From Mycobacterium gordonae (GTDB taxonomy: Bacteria > Actinomycetota > Actinomycetes > Mycobacteriales > Mycobacteriaceae), in assembly GCF_017086405.1 (NCBI RefSeq), contig NZ_CP070973.1:5116739-5180738 (forward strand): DNA of 64,000 bases, given 5' to 3'. Under the pieces are notes generated by a model. It was not told where the DNA came from. It saw nothing but the letters and a program-made list of their open reading frames with translations, and searched no databases. Shown piece by piece: positions 36,246 through 44,401 of this stretch. Positions within the stretch are counted from its first letter, which is position 1, and every line of letters begins with the position of its first letter. The translations under genes were made by a program, and so were the position numbers.

Positions 36246-37366
36246 CAGACCTCGGCGGCCGCCGAGTCCGGCTCGCCCTCGGCGGTGTAGCCGAAGTCGT
36301 TGGGCGACGGCTGTTTACCCGGGTAGAAGCGATGTGCCCAGCGCCGGAGCGCCGCGTAGTCGTGCGCCTCCTCCGGCGCCAAATTCGGCTTCTCCAGGTA
36401 TTTCATGTTCTCCCAGGTGAAGAAGTCCTGTTTGATCACTTCCTGCTGCAGCGCGAGGAATTTGGCCGCGCGACCGGTCGGCGCGTCACCGGTGTCGCCG
36501 GGCTCACGGATGGAGGCCTGGGTGTAGAAGTAGTCGGTGTAGTCCTCGTCGACGGGAGTCTGGCCGGTGACCTGACAGGTGGCCACCAGGTCGCTCGGGA
36601 AGCGGACGATGCCCAGTCCCAGCGAGTAGTTGTCGTAGATGATCTTGGCGTCCACCGGACCGTTCGGCGTCAACCAGGTCTTAGCCCGCCCACCGCCGAA
36701 GTGGGCGTTCACCGTGGCATGTAGGTGATATCCCGTTACCTCGAACGACGCGGTGTTGGCGGGGTTGGCCGCTTTGTGCACATACTGCACGTGGTACGGG
36801 TCGGCCGCGTTTTCGATGATCATCTGCGCGTGCACCTTCACCCGGTTGACCATCCGGGTGTGCGGGTGCAGCGGGTAGTACTCGTCGGTCTCCAGTTCGG
36901 GCAGCACCGGCGGCTGCCAGTACGGCGGCCGGCCGTGCCGTTCGTGCCAGACCAGGATGAAGCCGTACCACTCGGTGGCCGGGTAGGTCCGGATGCGGAC
37001 GTTGTTCTTGCAGCCGATCTTGCTGTACGGGATCAGCGCATTGGTGCCGTCGCCGCGCCATTGCCAGCCGTGCCACGGGCAGACGATGTGTTCACCCTCC
37101 ACGGTGCCGCCGACGCCCATGTTGGCGCCCAGGTGCTGACAGTAGGCGTCCAGCACATGTACCTTGCCCAACGCGGTCCGGAACAGCACCAATTCCTCGC
37201 CGAAATAGTGCACCCGCTTGACTTCACCGGCGGCGAGGTCAGAGGCGAAGCCGACGATGAACCACCCTGTCGGAAAGCGGTAGGTGGACAGCGCGATACC
37301 GGTCGGCCCGAATTCCTGTTCTGAGGGGTCGGCAGCCGATGCCAGGTCTGAAGATGTCTCTGTCAC
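36245..37366 (-). CDS. Rieske 2Fe-2S oxygenase, KshA-like
   Basis: 373 residues from GTG 37366, with GGAG five nucleotides upstream. Rieske ligands are C76-x-H78 and C96-x2-H99 (YCQHLGA ... VCPWHGW), and the mononuclear iron site is in IENAADPYHVQYVH (H192, H197). Length and sequence style recall 3-ketosteroid 9-alpha-hydroxylase oxygenase subunits (KshA). It needs electrons from a ferredoxin/reductase. As first gene of the operon with ligase, SnoaL-like and hydratase genes, it probably starts attack on a polycyclic or isoprenoid compound. The steroid link is a family-level suggestion. Confidence 0.9.
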   Translation of the reverse strand: MTETSSDLASAADPSEQEFGPTGIALSTYRFPTGWFIVGFASDLAAGEVKRVHYFGEELVLFRTALGKVHVLDAYCQHLGANMGVGGTVEGEHIVCPWHGWQWRGDGTNALIPYSKIGCKNNVRIRTYPATEWYGFILVWHERHGRPPYWQPPVLPELETDEYYPLHPHTRMVNRVKVHAQMIIENAADPYHVQYVHKAANPANTASFEVTGYHLHATVNAHFGGGRAKTWLTPNGPVDAKIIYDNYSLGLGIVRFPSDLVATCQVTGQTPVDEDYTDYFYTQASIREPGDTGDAPTGRAAKFLALQQEVIKQDFFTWENMKYLEKPNLAPEEAHDYAALRRWAHRFYPGKQPSPNDFGYTAEGEPDSAAAEV

Positions 37367-37429
37367 GATTCTCCGTTTCCACGCGGCTGCGCGGCTGAGG
37401 CCACCCACGCTGCACCGCGGTTCGGCGCG

Positions 37430-37465
37430 TGCGTCTATTTTTACTATCTTAGACATTGAACGTCA
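37430..37465. promoter_or_regulatory. AT-rich promoter stretch upstream of the KshA-like operon
   Basis: CTATTTTTACTATCTTAGAC (from 37435) is strikingly AT-rich for this genome and lies 60-95 nt upstream of the operon start. TTTACTAT recurs at 43300 before the acyl-CoA dehydrogenase operon, so a shared operator is possible. Confidence 0.4.
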
Positions 37466-37549
37466 ACGCGACTGCCGGTGGGCCGACGGGGCACGGGCTG
37501 CACCGCTTGCGCGCGACGACTTGTCGGTGGCCCTTCAATATAATTCGGG

Positions 37550-38147
37550 CATGTCAGCGAGCACGTGCGAGGAGATCGCCGAGGTTCTCGGCGGGCTCGG
37601 AGCGTGCGCGGATCGACTGTGCAAGTTCGGATTTGAGGATCCTGGTACCTGAGAGTTGTTGGCGGTCATGGACCGTCTGCACCGGGTGGCGCGTAAGCTG
37701 CGGGTGCCCGGGCTGCGGTGATCGACCAACTGTGCACCCGTGCCACCAACGCCGAATTGGGCGGCAGCGTGGGCCAGGCATTGGCCAATCAGTTGCGGAT
37801 CACCACCACCGAGGAATCGGTTGATCGCCGAGGCCGCCGACCTGGGCCCGCGCCGCGCCCTGACCGGAGAGCCACTGTCGCCGGTGTTGCCCGCGAACGC
37901 GGCTGCTCAACGCCAGGGACAGATCAGCGACGGCAATGTCGCGGTCATCCGTGAGTTCTTCGCCAAGCTGCCCGATACCGTAGATGCCGCCGCCCGCACC
38001 TATGCCGAAGGACAACTGGCTCTAGCCGCGACCGGGTTTCGCCCCGACGAACTCGCCGAGTACGCCCAGGTCCTCAAAGACTGTCTCAAGCCTGACGACG
38101 ACTTCCTGCCCGCACACCTCGACTTCGGACGACCTCTCACCAACTGA
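37550..38147 (+). pseudogene. Decayed 13E12-repeat (DUF222/HNH-type) gene fragment
   Basis: Pieces of one protein appear in different frames: STCEEIAEVLGGLGACADRL up to a TGA at about 37648, then MDRLHRVARKLRVPG, a shift into VIDQLCTRATNAELGG ... LANQLRITTTEE, and another shift into IAEAADLGPRRALTGEPLSPVLPA ... YAEGQLALAATGFRPDELAEYAQVL. These are typical of the mycobacterial 13E12 (DUF222) family. The C-terminal HNH nuclease part is missing. At least one stop and two frameshifts make it non-functional. Confidence 0.8.
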
Positions 38148-38212
38148 ATGCACCACCCCGAAAGGCCACTGGCGCCCGAGGCCGATGAACCGTAGCTGGT
38201 TCTGAATCGGCG

Positions 38213-38404
38213 CTACTCCACGACGCGCAGTGCGGCCCTCGGACACTGTTCGACCGCGGCGCGCACGTCGATTTCACGATCCGGCGGCACGGTACCGTCG
38301 GCGATCCTTACCACGTCCTCGTCCCCCAGCTCGAAGATGTCCGCTGCGATGGATTCACAGAAGCCATTGGCCTCGCACATGTCTGCGTCGACGATCACCC
38401 GCAT
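38213..38404 (-). CDS. Small 3Fe-4S-type ferredoxin
   Basis: 63 residues: VDADMCEANGFCESIAADIFELGDED and a final EQCPRAALRVVE. Cluster ligands visible are C10, C16 and C54; the fourth cysteine of a 4Fe-4S motif is replaced by N13, as in the single-cluster ferredoxins that usually serve cytochromes P450 in mycobacteria. No P450 gene lies in the window, so the two Rieske oxygenases are the obvious candidate partners. It starts 18 nt after the CoA-transferase stop, so the two are probably co-transcribed. Confidence 0.9.
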   Translation of the reverse strand: MRVIVDADMCEANGFCESIAADIFELGDEDVVRIADGTVPPDREIDVRAAVEQCPRAALRVVE

Positions 38405-38422
38405 CGGATGCCCCCTTCCTCC

Positions 38423-40798
38423 TCAGAGCCCGACTGGCCGGGTCCCGATCACCTTGCCGGCGGCAAGATGCGCGAGTTCGGCCTCGGTCAGGCCACACTG
38501 ATCGCGCAATACTTCTTCATTGTGCTCGCCGAGCGTCGGCGGCGGGCGCAGTAGCCACTGCCGTTGACCCGCCAGCAGTCCGAACGGCGGCGTCGGGTAC
38601 AGGCCAGGACCCGTCCGCGGATGGTCCAGCGGCTCGAAGAATCCACGTGCCCGCAGCTGGGGATTCTCGGTGACCAACGACGGCGAGCCAACGGGCGCGG
38701 CCGGAACACCGGCCGCCGCCAGCAATTCGACCGTCGCATCGAGCGGTTGTGCGGCGAACCAGTCCCGCAGCACGCGGTCGATCTCGTCAGCCCGTTCCAG
38801 GCGGGCAGCCGCAGTGGCCAAGTCATCGCCGAAGGCGCCGACTACCCGCGCCAGCGCCGCCCACTGGCCGTCACTACAGACGCTGACCGCTATCCAGTCG
38901 TCGTTTCCCGAGCACCGGTAGATGTTCTGCAGCGCCCCGGCCTGGCCACGATTTCCCCTGCGGCTCAATGTCTTACCGAATATCTCGGCCTCGATCGGCT
39001 GTACCGCAGTGGTGTTGAGCACCGTCTCGAGCATCGGCAACTCGACCTGTTGGCCGGTGCCGGTGCGCTCCGCGAAATGCAATGCGGCCAGTACCGCGAA
39101 CGCCGCGTGCACACCGGCCAGCGGGTCACAGGCGCCGCGCGGCGTCACCGGCGGGGTATCGGGCAACCCGGTCACCCAGGTCAGTCCGCCGATCTGCTCC
39201 ATGGTGGGAGCGAATCCCACCCGCTCGCGCCACGGCCCGGTCAGTCCGAAGGCCGGCATGCGGGTGACCACCAACTGCGGGTTGATCTTCAGCAGTACGT
39301 CGGCGGTCAGCCCGAAATGGTCCATCACGCGGGGCGAGAAGTTTTCGATCACCAGATCGGCGCCGGCGACCAGCGTCCGGAACAATCCGCGGCCTTCCTC
39401 GCTTCCCAAATCCAATGTGACCGAACGCTTGTTGGTGTTCATCGCGTGGAAGACCCAGCCGTACTCCCACCAGTCGTCCACATCGGTCCGCATGCCACCC
39501 GAGTAGCGAATACCGTCGGGGCGCTGGATCGACTCCACCTTGACCACGTCGGCGCCAAACGCCGCGAGCAGGTGGGTGGCTGCCGGGCCGGCCCAGAAGG
39601 CCGTCAGGTCGACGATGCGCACGCCCCGCAGCGGCAGCTCCGCGTCAGTCAGGGTAGCGCCGGATTGCGGCCGCTGCCAGGGTGCTTCGTCATTGGCCGC
39701 ACCAAGTGCAGGCGTATCGCGCAGCGGCGCGGGGCCGCACGTCGCCATAAGCCACGGCGGGCGCGGTTGGTGAAATCCGGCCGGGTTCTCGACGAAAACC
39801 CGACGCTCGGTCATGTACTCCATGTCGCGGATGGTGGCGCCGTTGCCCAGAGCCGCGATCGGCAGCCGAAAGAGCTGACCCAGCTCCACGATCTCGGCGA
39901 CCGTTCGCTCGGCGAACCAGGGACCGATCGATTCGTAGATGAAGTCGCGGTACTCCCACCGGCCGATCTGAAACCGCAGCTGCGGAATCTCCTCGAACTG
40001 GGGGCATTCGACCATCGCCGCGAAGTCCAGCCATTGCTGACCGGTGACCATCGTGATGCCGACGTACCCGTCTTTGGCGGGCACGATCGACGGCACCTCC
40101 AGCGTGCGACGAATCGGCGGGACGCGCAGAAGTTGGGAGTGCAGCCATTCGCTGCTCTGCATGGCGGTGATCGCCTCGAGCATGGACAAGTCCAGATGCT
40201 CGCCGGGGCCGCCACGCTGCACGCGGCGGCGCACGGCCAGCGCACCGAACGCGGCGTAGACCCCACCCATGTACTCCCCGAGGTCACCGCCGATCGAGAT
40301 CGGCGGGCCGGCCGGGTCGCCGCGGAAGCCGGTGCAGCCCGCCCATGCCTGCAGGGTGAACTCGGTGGCCGCCCGGTCGGCGAACGGTCCGGTCCAGCCG
40401 AAGTCGGAGATGGTCACCACAACCGACCGAGGAGCGGAGGCCAGCAACCGCTGCGGGTCTATGCCCAGGGCCGACGCCCGTGAGGGGGACAAAGCGACGA
40501 TCGCCACGTCGGCCCCGGCCAGTTCGGCTTGTAATCGTTGTGATTCCGGCGACACGCTCAGGCTGCTCTTGCCGGCATTGAGATAACAGAACAGCGGCGA
40601 GGCTTGCCCGGGTGGCACCGGCGAGCACGTCGCCGAGTATCCCCGCAGCGAATCCCCTTGCGGCGGCTCGACTTTTCGGACCTGCGCGCCGGCGTCCACC
40701 AACAGCTTCCCGCAGTAGCTGCCGGCCAGCCGGTCACTGATCTCGACGACCCGAAGTTCTTCCAGGGGCGTCGGCCGGTTATCGGCCACGTGACTCAC
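38423..40798 (-). CDS. Double-domain class III (CaiB/BaiF) CoA-transferase
   Basis: 791 residues, about twice the usual ~400. Two family III domains follow each other: residues ~10-370 (LEELRVVEISDRLAGSYCGKLL; catalytic-Asp region GGDLGEYMGGVYAAFGAL) and ~385-790 (LPLRGVRIVDLTAFWAGPAATHLLAAFGADVVKVE; DPLAGVHAAFAVLAAL). Such enzymes move CoA between carboxylates via an aspartyl thioester. The duplication allows one chain to form the interlocked dimer normally made by two. The gene is divergent from the FadR-like regulator across an AT-rich inverted repeat and precedes the ferredoxin gene. It likely activates or recycles the pathway's acid. Confidence 0.92.
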   Translation of the reverse strand: MSHVADNRPTPLEELRVVEISDRLAGSYCGKLLVDAGAQVRKVEPPQGDSLRGYSATCSPVPPGQASPLFCYLNAGKSSLSVSPESQRLQAELAGADVAIVALSPSRASALGIDPQRLLASAPRSVVVTISDFGWTGPFADRAATEFTLQAWAGCTGFRGDPAGPPISIGGDLGEYMGGVYAAFGALAVRRRVQRGGPGEHLDLSMLEAITAMQSSEWLHSQLLRVPPIRRTLEVPSIVPAKDGYVGITMVTGQQWLDFAAMVECPQFEEIPQLRFQIGRWEYRDFIYESIGPWFAERTVAEIVELGQLFRLPIAALGNGATIRDMEYMTERRVFVENPAGFHQPRPPWLMATCGPAPLRDTPALGAANDEAPWQRPQSGATLTDAELPLRGVRIVDLTAFWAGPAATHLLAAFGADVVKVESIQRPDGIRYSGGMRTDVDDWWEYGWVFHAMNTNKRSVTLDLGSEEGRGLFRTLVAGADLVIENFSPRVMDHFGLTADVLLKINPQLVVTRMPAFGLTGPWRERVGFAPTMEQIGGLTWVTGLPDTPPVTPRGACDPLAGVHAAFAVLAALHFAERTGTGQQVELPMLETVLNTTAVQPIEAEIFGKTLSRRGNRGQAGALQNIYRCSGNDDWIAVSVCSDGQWAALARVVGAFGDDLATAAARLERADEIDRVLRDWFAAQPLDATVELLAAAGVPAAPVGSPSLVTENPQLRARGFFEPLDHPRTGPGLYPTPPFGLLAGQRQWLLRPPPTLGEHNEEVLRDQCGLTEAELAHLAAGKVIGTRPVGL

Positions 40799-40801
40799 GC
40801 G

Positions 40802-40830
40802 GCTATTTATACCATTACTGCTAAAATAGC
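40802..40830. promoter_or_regulatory. Inverted repeat between CoA-transferase and FadR-like gene
   Basis: GCTATTT (40802-40808) and AAATAGC (40824-40830) form a 7-bp inverted repeat with a 15-nt spacer, in an AT-rich divergent promoter region. It is the best candidate operator for the adjacent FadR-like regulator. Confidence 0.5.
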
Positions 40831-40896
40831 TAAGCCAGTCGAGTTCGCGGCCCTCCGACCGTGCGCTCTCTCCTGCTGCAGGTTGCGAGGAACCGG

Positions 40897-41718
40897 ATGA
40901 CCGCCTTGGGTATTGGACCCGACGCCCGTCGCCGGCTCTCGGCGCCGAGGATTGCCGAAATCGTAGCCGACGAGTTGCGCCGCCAGATCATCGACGGAGA
41001 ACTCGCCGACGGCGACCTGCTGCCGCGGCAGGAGGTGCTTGTCGAGCAGTTCAAGGTCAGCCTGGTGTCGCTGCGTGAAGCGCTGCGAATCCTGGAGACC
41101 GAGGGACTGGTCTCGGTGCGGCGTGGCAACCGCGGCGGTGCCGTCGTGCATGCACCCGCCAAGACCAGCGCCGCGTACATGCTGGGTCTGGTCCTCCAGA
41201 GCGAGTCGGTCGCCGTCAGCGACCTCGGCGCGGCGTTACAGGAATTGGAGCCTGCCTGCGCGGCGCTGGCCGCCCAGCGGCCCGACCGCGCCGACACCCT
41301 GGTACCGGAACTGAAGCGGGTCAACGACGCCATGGCCGAGAACCTCGAAGACGGGCGGCTGTTCACCGAGATCGGCCGCGAATTCCACAATCTGATCGTC
41401 CGCGGCTGCGGCAACCACACCATCATCGCGGTCGTCGGCAGCTTGGAAACGCTGTGGAGCAGCCACGAACAGCAGTGGGCCGACGAAAGCGCGGCGCGCG
41501 GCACCTATCCTTCGCTAGCCAAGCGACGTGCGGCACTGAACACCCACGTCAAACTCACCGAGACCATCGCCGAGGGTGACGTCGACCGGGCCCGACGCAT
41601 CGCCGGCCGCCACCTCGCCGACACCCAGACCTACGTGCTGTCCGGCCGGCCGGAACAACGGATCTACGCGCTGTCCCCGCAAGCGTTGTCGCGTCCGCGG
41701 GACGTCCGGCGCCCTTGA
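40897..41718 (+). CDS. GntR/FadR-family transcriptional regulator
   Basis: 273 residues from ATG 40897 (GAGGA upstream). The N-terminal winged helix is typical of GntR (ADELRRQIIDGELADGDLLPRQEVLVEQFKVSLVSLREALRILETEGLVSVRRG). The all-helical FadR C-terminal domain follows, with putative metal/ligand residues in FHNLIVRGCGN and ETIAEGDVDRARRIAGRHL. Such regulators usually repress catabolic genes and release DNA when an acyl-CoA or acid binds. Centrally placed in the island, divergent from the CoA-transferase and overlapping the SDR gene, it probably controls this whole pathway. Confidence 0.92.
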   Translation: MTALGIGPDARRRLSAPRIAEIVADELRRQIIDGELADGDLLPRQEVLVEQFKVSLVSLREALRILETEGLVSVRRGNRGGAVVHAPAKTSAAYMLGLVLQSESVAVSDLGAALQELEPACAALAAQRPDRADTLVPELKRVNDAMAENLEDGRLFTEIGREFHNLIVRGCGNHTIIAVVGSLETLWSSHEQQWADESAARGTYPSLAKRRAALNTHVKLTETIAEGDVDRARRIAGRHLADTQTYVLSGRPEQRIYALSPQALSRPRDVRRP

Positions 41719-42443
41719 CGACGCCACGGACCGCACTGGTCACCGGGGGCAGCGGTGGCATCGGAAAAGCGTGTGCTGCCAAGCTAAGTGAGCTCGGCTA
41801 CGACGTCGTGGTGGTGGCCCGCCGCCCGAAGCCACTCTGCGCGGCGGCCGAGGCGATCGGTGCCCGTGCCATCGTGGCCGACGCATCCGATCCGGAGGGG
41901 TTCGCCGCTGCGATAAGCCAGCTCGCCCACGTCGACCTCGTCGTTCACGCGTCCGGGGCCCTGGGTGGAACGTATGCGCGCAAGCAGACGTTCGAGCAGT
42001 GGCGCACCATCATCTCGGCCAACCTGGATTCCTGTTTCGTGGTGACCTCCGCGGTGCTGCCCCGGATGCGCCCGGGTTCACGCCTGATCTTCATCTCCTC
42101 CTCGGCCGCGCACGAACCGATGATGGCGCGGACCGCCTACTCGGCGTCCAAGGCCGGTATGAACGCGTTCGCCCGTGCTCTGGCGATGGAGGTCGACCGC
42201 GACGGCATCGCCGTTCATCTGGTCACCCCGGGTCCGGTGGAAACCGAGATGCTGCAGGACGTTCCGTTCGAGATGTACGCGATCTGCGCCTCCGACATCG
42301 CCGACACGGTGGCGTGGCTGGACACCGTCGATCCGTCGGTCGACCTGCCGGAGATCAGGCTCAGCGCGGTAGAGCGCGGACCCTACGCCCGACCGCCGGT
42401 GGTGCCTACCGAAGTGCGCCGGCGCCGTTCGGGAAGTCGCTGA
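41715..42443 (+). CDS. Short-chain dehydrogenase/reductase (SDR)
   Basis: 242 residues; TTG start overlapping the regulator's stop (TTGA). Cofactor motif TGGSGGIG (residues 10-17), a serine in the FISSS segment (~127-130), and catalytic Y142-x3-K146 (AYSASKAG) make it a classical SDR. It probably oxidises a hydroxyl or hydroxyacyl-CoA formed by the hydratases. The gene is coupled to the FadR-like regulator, and its end overlaps the convergent luciferase-like gene by 38 nt. Confidence 0.92.
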   Translation: MTTPRTALVTGGSGGIGKACAAKLSELGYDVVVVARRPKPLCAAAEAIGARAIVADASDPEGFAAAISQLAHVDLVVHASGALGGTYARKQTFEQWRTIISANLDSCFVVTSAVLPRMRPGSRLIFISSSAAHEPMMARTAYSASKAGMNAFARALAMEVDRDGIAVHLVTPGPVETEMLQDVPFEMYAICASDIADTVAWLDTVDPSVDLPEIRLSAVERGPYARPPVVPTEVRRRRSGSR

Positions 42444-43257
42444 TCACCGAGTCGCCGAATTCTTTCAGGGTCTGTGGTGCCGCGAAGTCGGCGAACCAGA
42501 CGTAGAAGCGTTCCACGCGCTGGGCGGCCAGACCGGCGAAGTGCGCGATCAACTCGCCGGCATCGCCGCAGACGAGACCTGGGCCCAGGTGGCCGAATCG
42601 TCGAACGCTGACGTCGCGCACGACGCCGGGATCGGCCCCGGCCCGCACGAAGCCGACCATCTGCTGCACCGAGATGCGGGCTGAACCCGTCGAGTCGGCC
42701 AATCGCGCCAAGCGGTCCAGATGATTCGCCTGCAGGTTCCACCAATCGGCATGCTCGGCAACGAGTTTCATCATCCGCTGACCGCTGCCGCCGAGGATCA
42801 ACGGTATCGGATGCGCCGGGCCCGGACGCTGGCCGCTTGCCCAGTACCGGCTGATCAACGACAGATGACGGCCCAGTTGTTCGACCCGAGCCACCGGATC
42901 TTGCTGACCGACATCGAATTTGGTGAACTCCGCGGGCCAGGAGCCGGATCCCAGACCCAGGTCGAAACGACCGCCGGACGCCGCCGACAGCGTGACGGCC
43001 TGCTTGGCCAGTACCGCCGGATGCCGGAACGCGTCGCAGAGCACCAGGTGACCGATGCGCAGCCGCTCGGTCTTGGCGGCGACCCAGCTGGCAATGCCCA
43101 TTGCCTCCCAGATGTTTTCATTGGGCTGACCCGGGGCTTCGAGATGGTCGATGAAGGCGATCCCGTCGAATCCGGCCGCTTCGGCGCGCTGAGCCCGGTC
43201 CACGATGTCGGCGACGGGGAGCCGCACCTGCGGCAGGAACAGATACCACTCGACCAC
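42406..43257 (-). CDS. LLM-class (luciferase-like) oxidoreductase, probably F420-dependent
   Basis: 283 residues from GTG 43257. It has the luciferase-like TIM-barrel pattern: YLFLPQVRLPVADIVDRAQRAEAAGFDGIAFIDHL, IRIGHLVL-type strand with FRHPAVLAKQAVTLSAASGGRFDLGLGSGSWPAEF, and PLILGGSGQRMMKLVAEHADWWN. Actinobacterial members of this subgroup mostly use coenzyme F420, some FMN. Divergent from the acyl-CoA dehydrogenase operon across 73 nt. It may oxidise or reduce a pathway intermediate; the substrate is unknown. Confidence 0.88.
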   Translation of the reverse strand: MVEWYLFLPQVRLPVADIVDRAQRAEAAGFDGIAFIDHLEAPGQPNENIWEAMGIASWVAAKTERLRIGHLVLCDAFRHPAVLAKQAVTLSAASGGRFDLGLGSGSWPAEFTKFDVGQQDPVARVEQLGRHLSLISRYWASGQRPGPAHPIPLILGGSGQRMMKLVAEHADWWNLQANHLDRLARLADSTGSARISVQQMVGFVRAGADPGVVRDVSVRRFGHLGPGLVCGDAGELIAHFAGLAAQRVERFYVWFADFAAPQTLKEFGDSVISDFPNGAGALR

Positions 43258-43330
43258 CCGACCCCACTTCCCGACGGCTGCGATTGCGTGCCGCTCGCTA
43301 GTTTACTATTTTTATTATGTTAGGGGTCTT
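43258..43330. promoter_or_regulatory. Divergent AT-rich promoter of the acyl-CoA dehydrogenase operon
   Basis: TAGTTTACTATTTTTATTATG (43299 on), cut off from a GC-rich context, lies between the LLM gene and the dehydrogenase operon. It shares TTTACTAT with the stretch near 37441. AGGGG follows as ribosome-binding site for the ATG at 43331. Confidence 0.45.
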
Positions 43331-44401
43331 ATGGATGTTGGTCTGACTTCGGAGCAGCTGGCGCTGCGCGACACCGTGCGTGGCATCCTGCGTGCCGAGT
43401 GTCCACCCGATGCCGCCCGGCAAGCTTGTGAGGATCCGGACCGCTGGCGCACTTTGTGGAAGACGTTCGTCGACCTGGGCTGGGCGGAGCTGGCCTGGTG
43501 TCACCCAGGCGGCGAATTCGGCCCGGTCGAGTTGACGGTGGTACTCGAGGAATGCGGCGCCGCCGTCGCGCCGGTGCCGATGCTGAGCAGCATCGGGCTG
43601 GCCGCCGCCCTGCTGCGGGCGGCCGGCCCGCAAGTCGGTACCGATGTCGGCGAGGTGCTCGCCGAGATCGCCTCCGGGGTCGTCGCAACCCTGGCGGTCC
43701 ACTCCCCCGGCAGCCGGCTGCCCGGCGCGCCGGTGACACTACGGGACGGCCGGTTGCGTGGTCGCGCGGTTGCCGTTCCCCATGCTGCCCGCGCGGAACT
43801 GATCGTCACACTGGCCGAAAGCGATCGCGGGCAGGTGGCCGCTGTTGCACGTGCCGGTGCCGGTGTCACGGTCGCGCCCGCCGAGTGCACCGACCCCGCC
43901 CAGCCGGTCGCCGACGTCGAGATCGACGCCGCCCCTCTGGCCGTCGCGCCCGTGGCGTCCGTCGAATCCGCGCTGGCGGCGCCGCTGGTGTCGATCGCAG
44001 CGGACCTGGTCGGGGTGGCCGCAGCGGCGCTACAACGCTCGGTCGAGCACGCCAAGACGCGCCGCCAGTTCGGCAGCTCGATCGGCGCTTTCCAGGGCGT
44101 CAAACACGCTCTGGCGGACAATTACGTCAGCGTGGAACGCGCCCGCAGCCTCACTTATGCCGCTGCGGCACGCCTCGGCGGACCCGACTCATGGACTTCA
44201 GCGGCCCTGGCCAAAGCGGCCGCGGCCGATGCCGCGAGCGCGTGTGCGCGCGCCATGGTTCAGGTGCATGGCGCGCTGGGGCAGACCTGGGAACACGATG
44301 CACACCTCTACGTCCGGCACGCCTGGCAGGGGGCAGCCCTGCTGGGTGACAGCCGCACGCTGTACCACGAGGTGGGTCGCCGGTTCGCGGAGGGGCACTA
44401 A
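43331..44401 (+). CDS. Acyl-CoA dehydrogenase family protein (first of four)
   Basis: 356 residues from ATG 43331 (MDVGLTSEQLALRDTVRGIL). The N-terminal helical domain, a shortened middle beta domain, and the C-terminal helical domain (RSVEHAKTRRQFGSSIGAFQGVKHALADNYV, MVQVHGALGQTWEHDAHLYVRHA) are present. The FAD-phosphate arginine motif RRQFG is kept, but I see no glutamate at the usual catalytic-base position. That is common in the non-catalytic partner of heteromeric mycobacterial dehydrogenases. The next gene starts directly after the stop and likely encodes its partner. Confidence 0.88.
   Translation: MDVGLTSEQLALRDTVRGILRAECPPDAARQACEDPDRWRTLWKTFVDLGWAELAWCHPGGEFGPVELTVVLEECGAAVAPVPMLSSIGLAAALLRAAGPQVGTDVGEVLAEIASGVVATLAVHSPGSRLPGAPVTLRDGRLRGRAVAVPHAARAELIVTLAESDRGQVAAVARAGAGVTVAPAECTDPAQPVADVEIDAAPLAVAPVASVESALAAPLVSIAADLVGVAAAALQRSVEHAKTRRQFGSSIGAFQGVKHALADNYVSVERARSLTYAAAARLGGPDSWTSAALAKAAAADAASACARAMVQVHGALGQTWEHDAHLYVRHAWQGAALLGDSRTLYHEVGRRFAEGH

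Noticed and set aside
38564..40483. 639-codon plus-strand open frame opposite the CoA-transferase
   Set aside because: Arg/Gln/His-rich shadow; the minus strand shows two clear CaiB-type domains.
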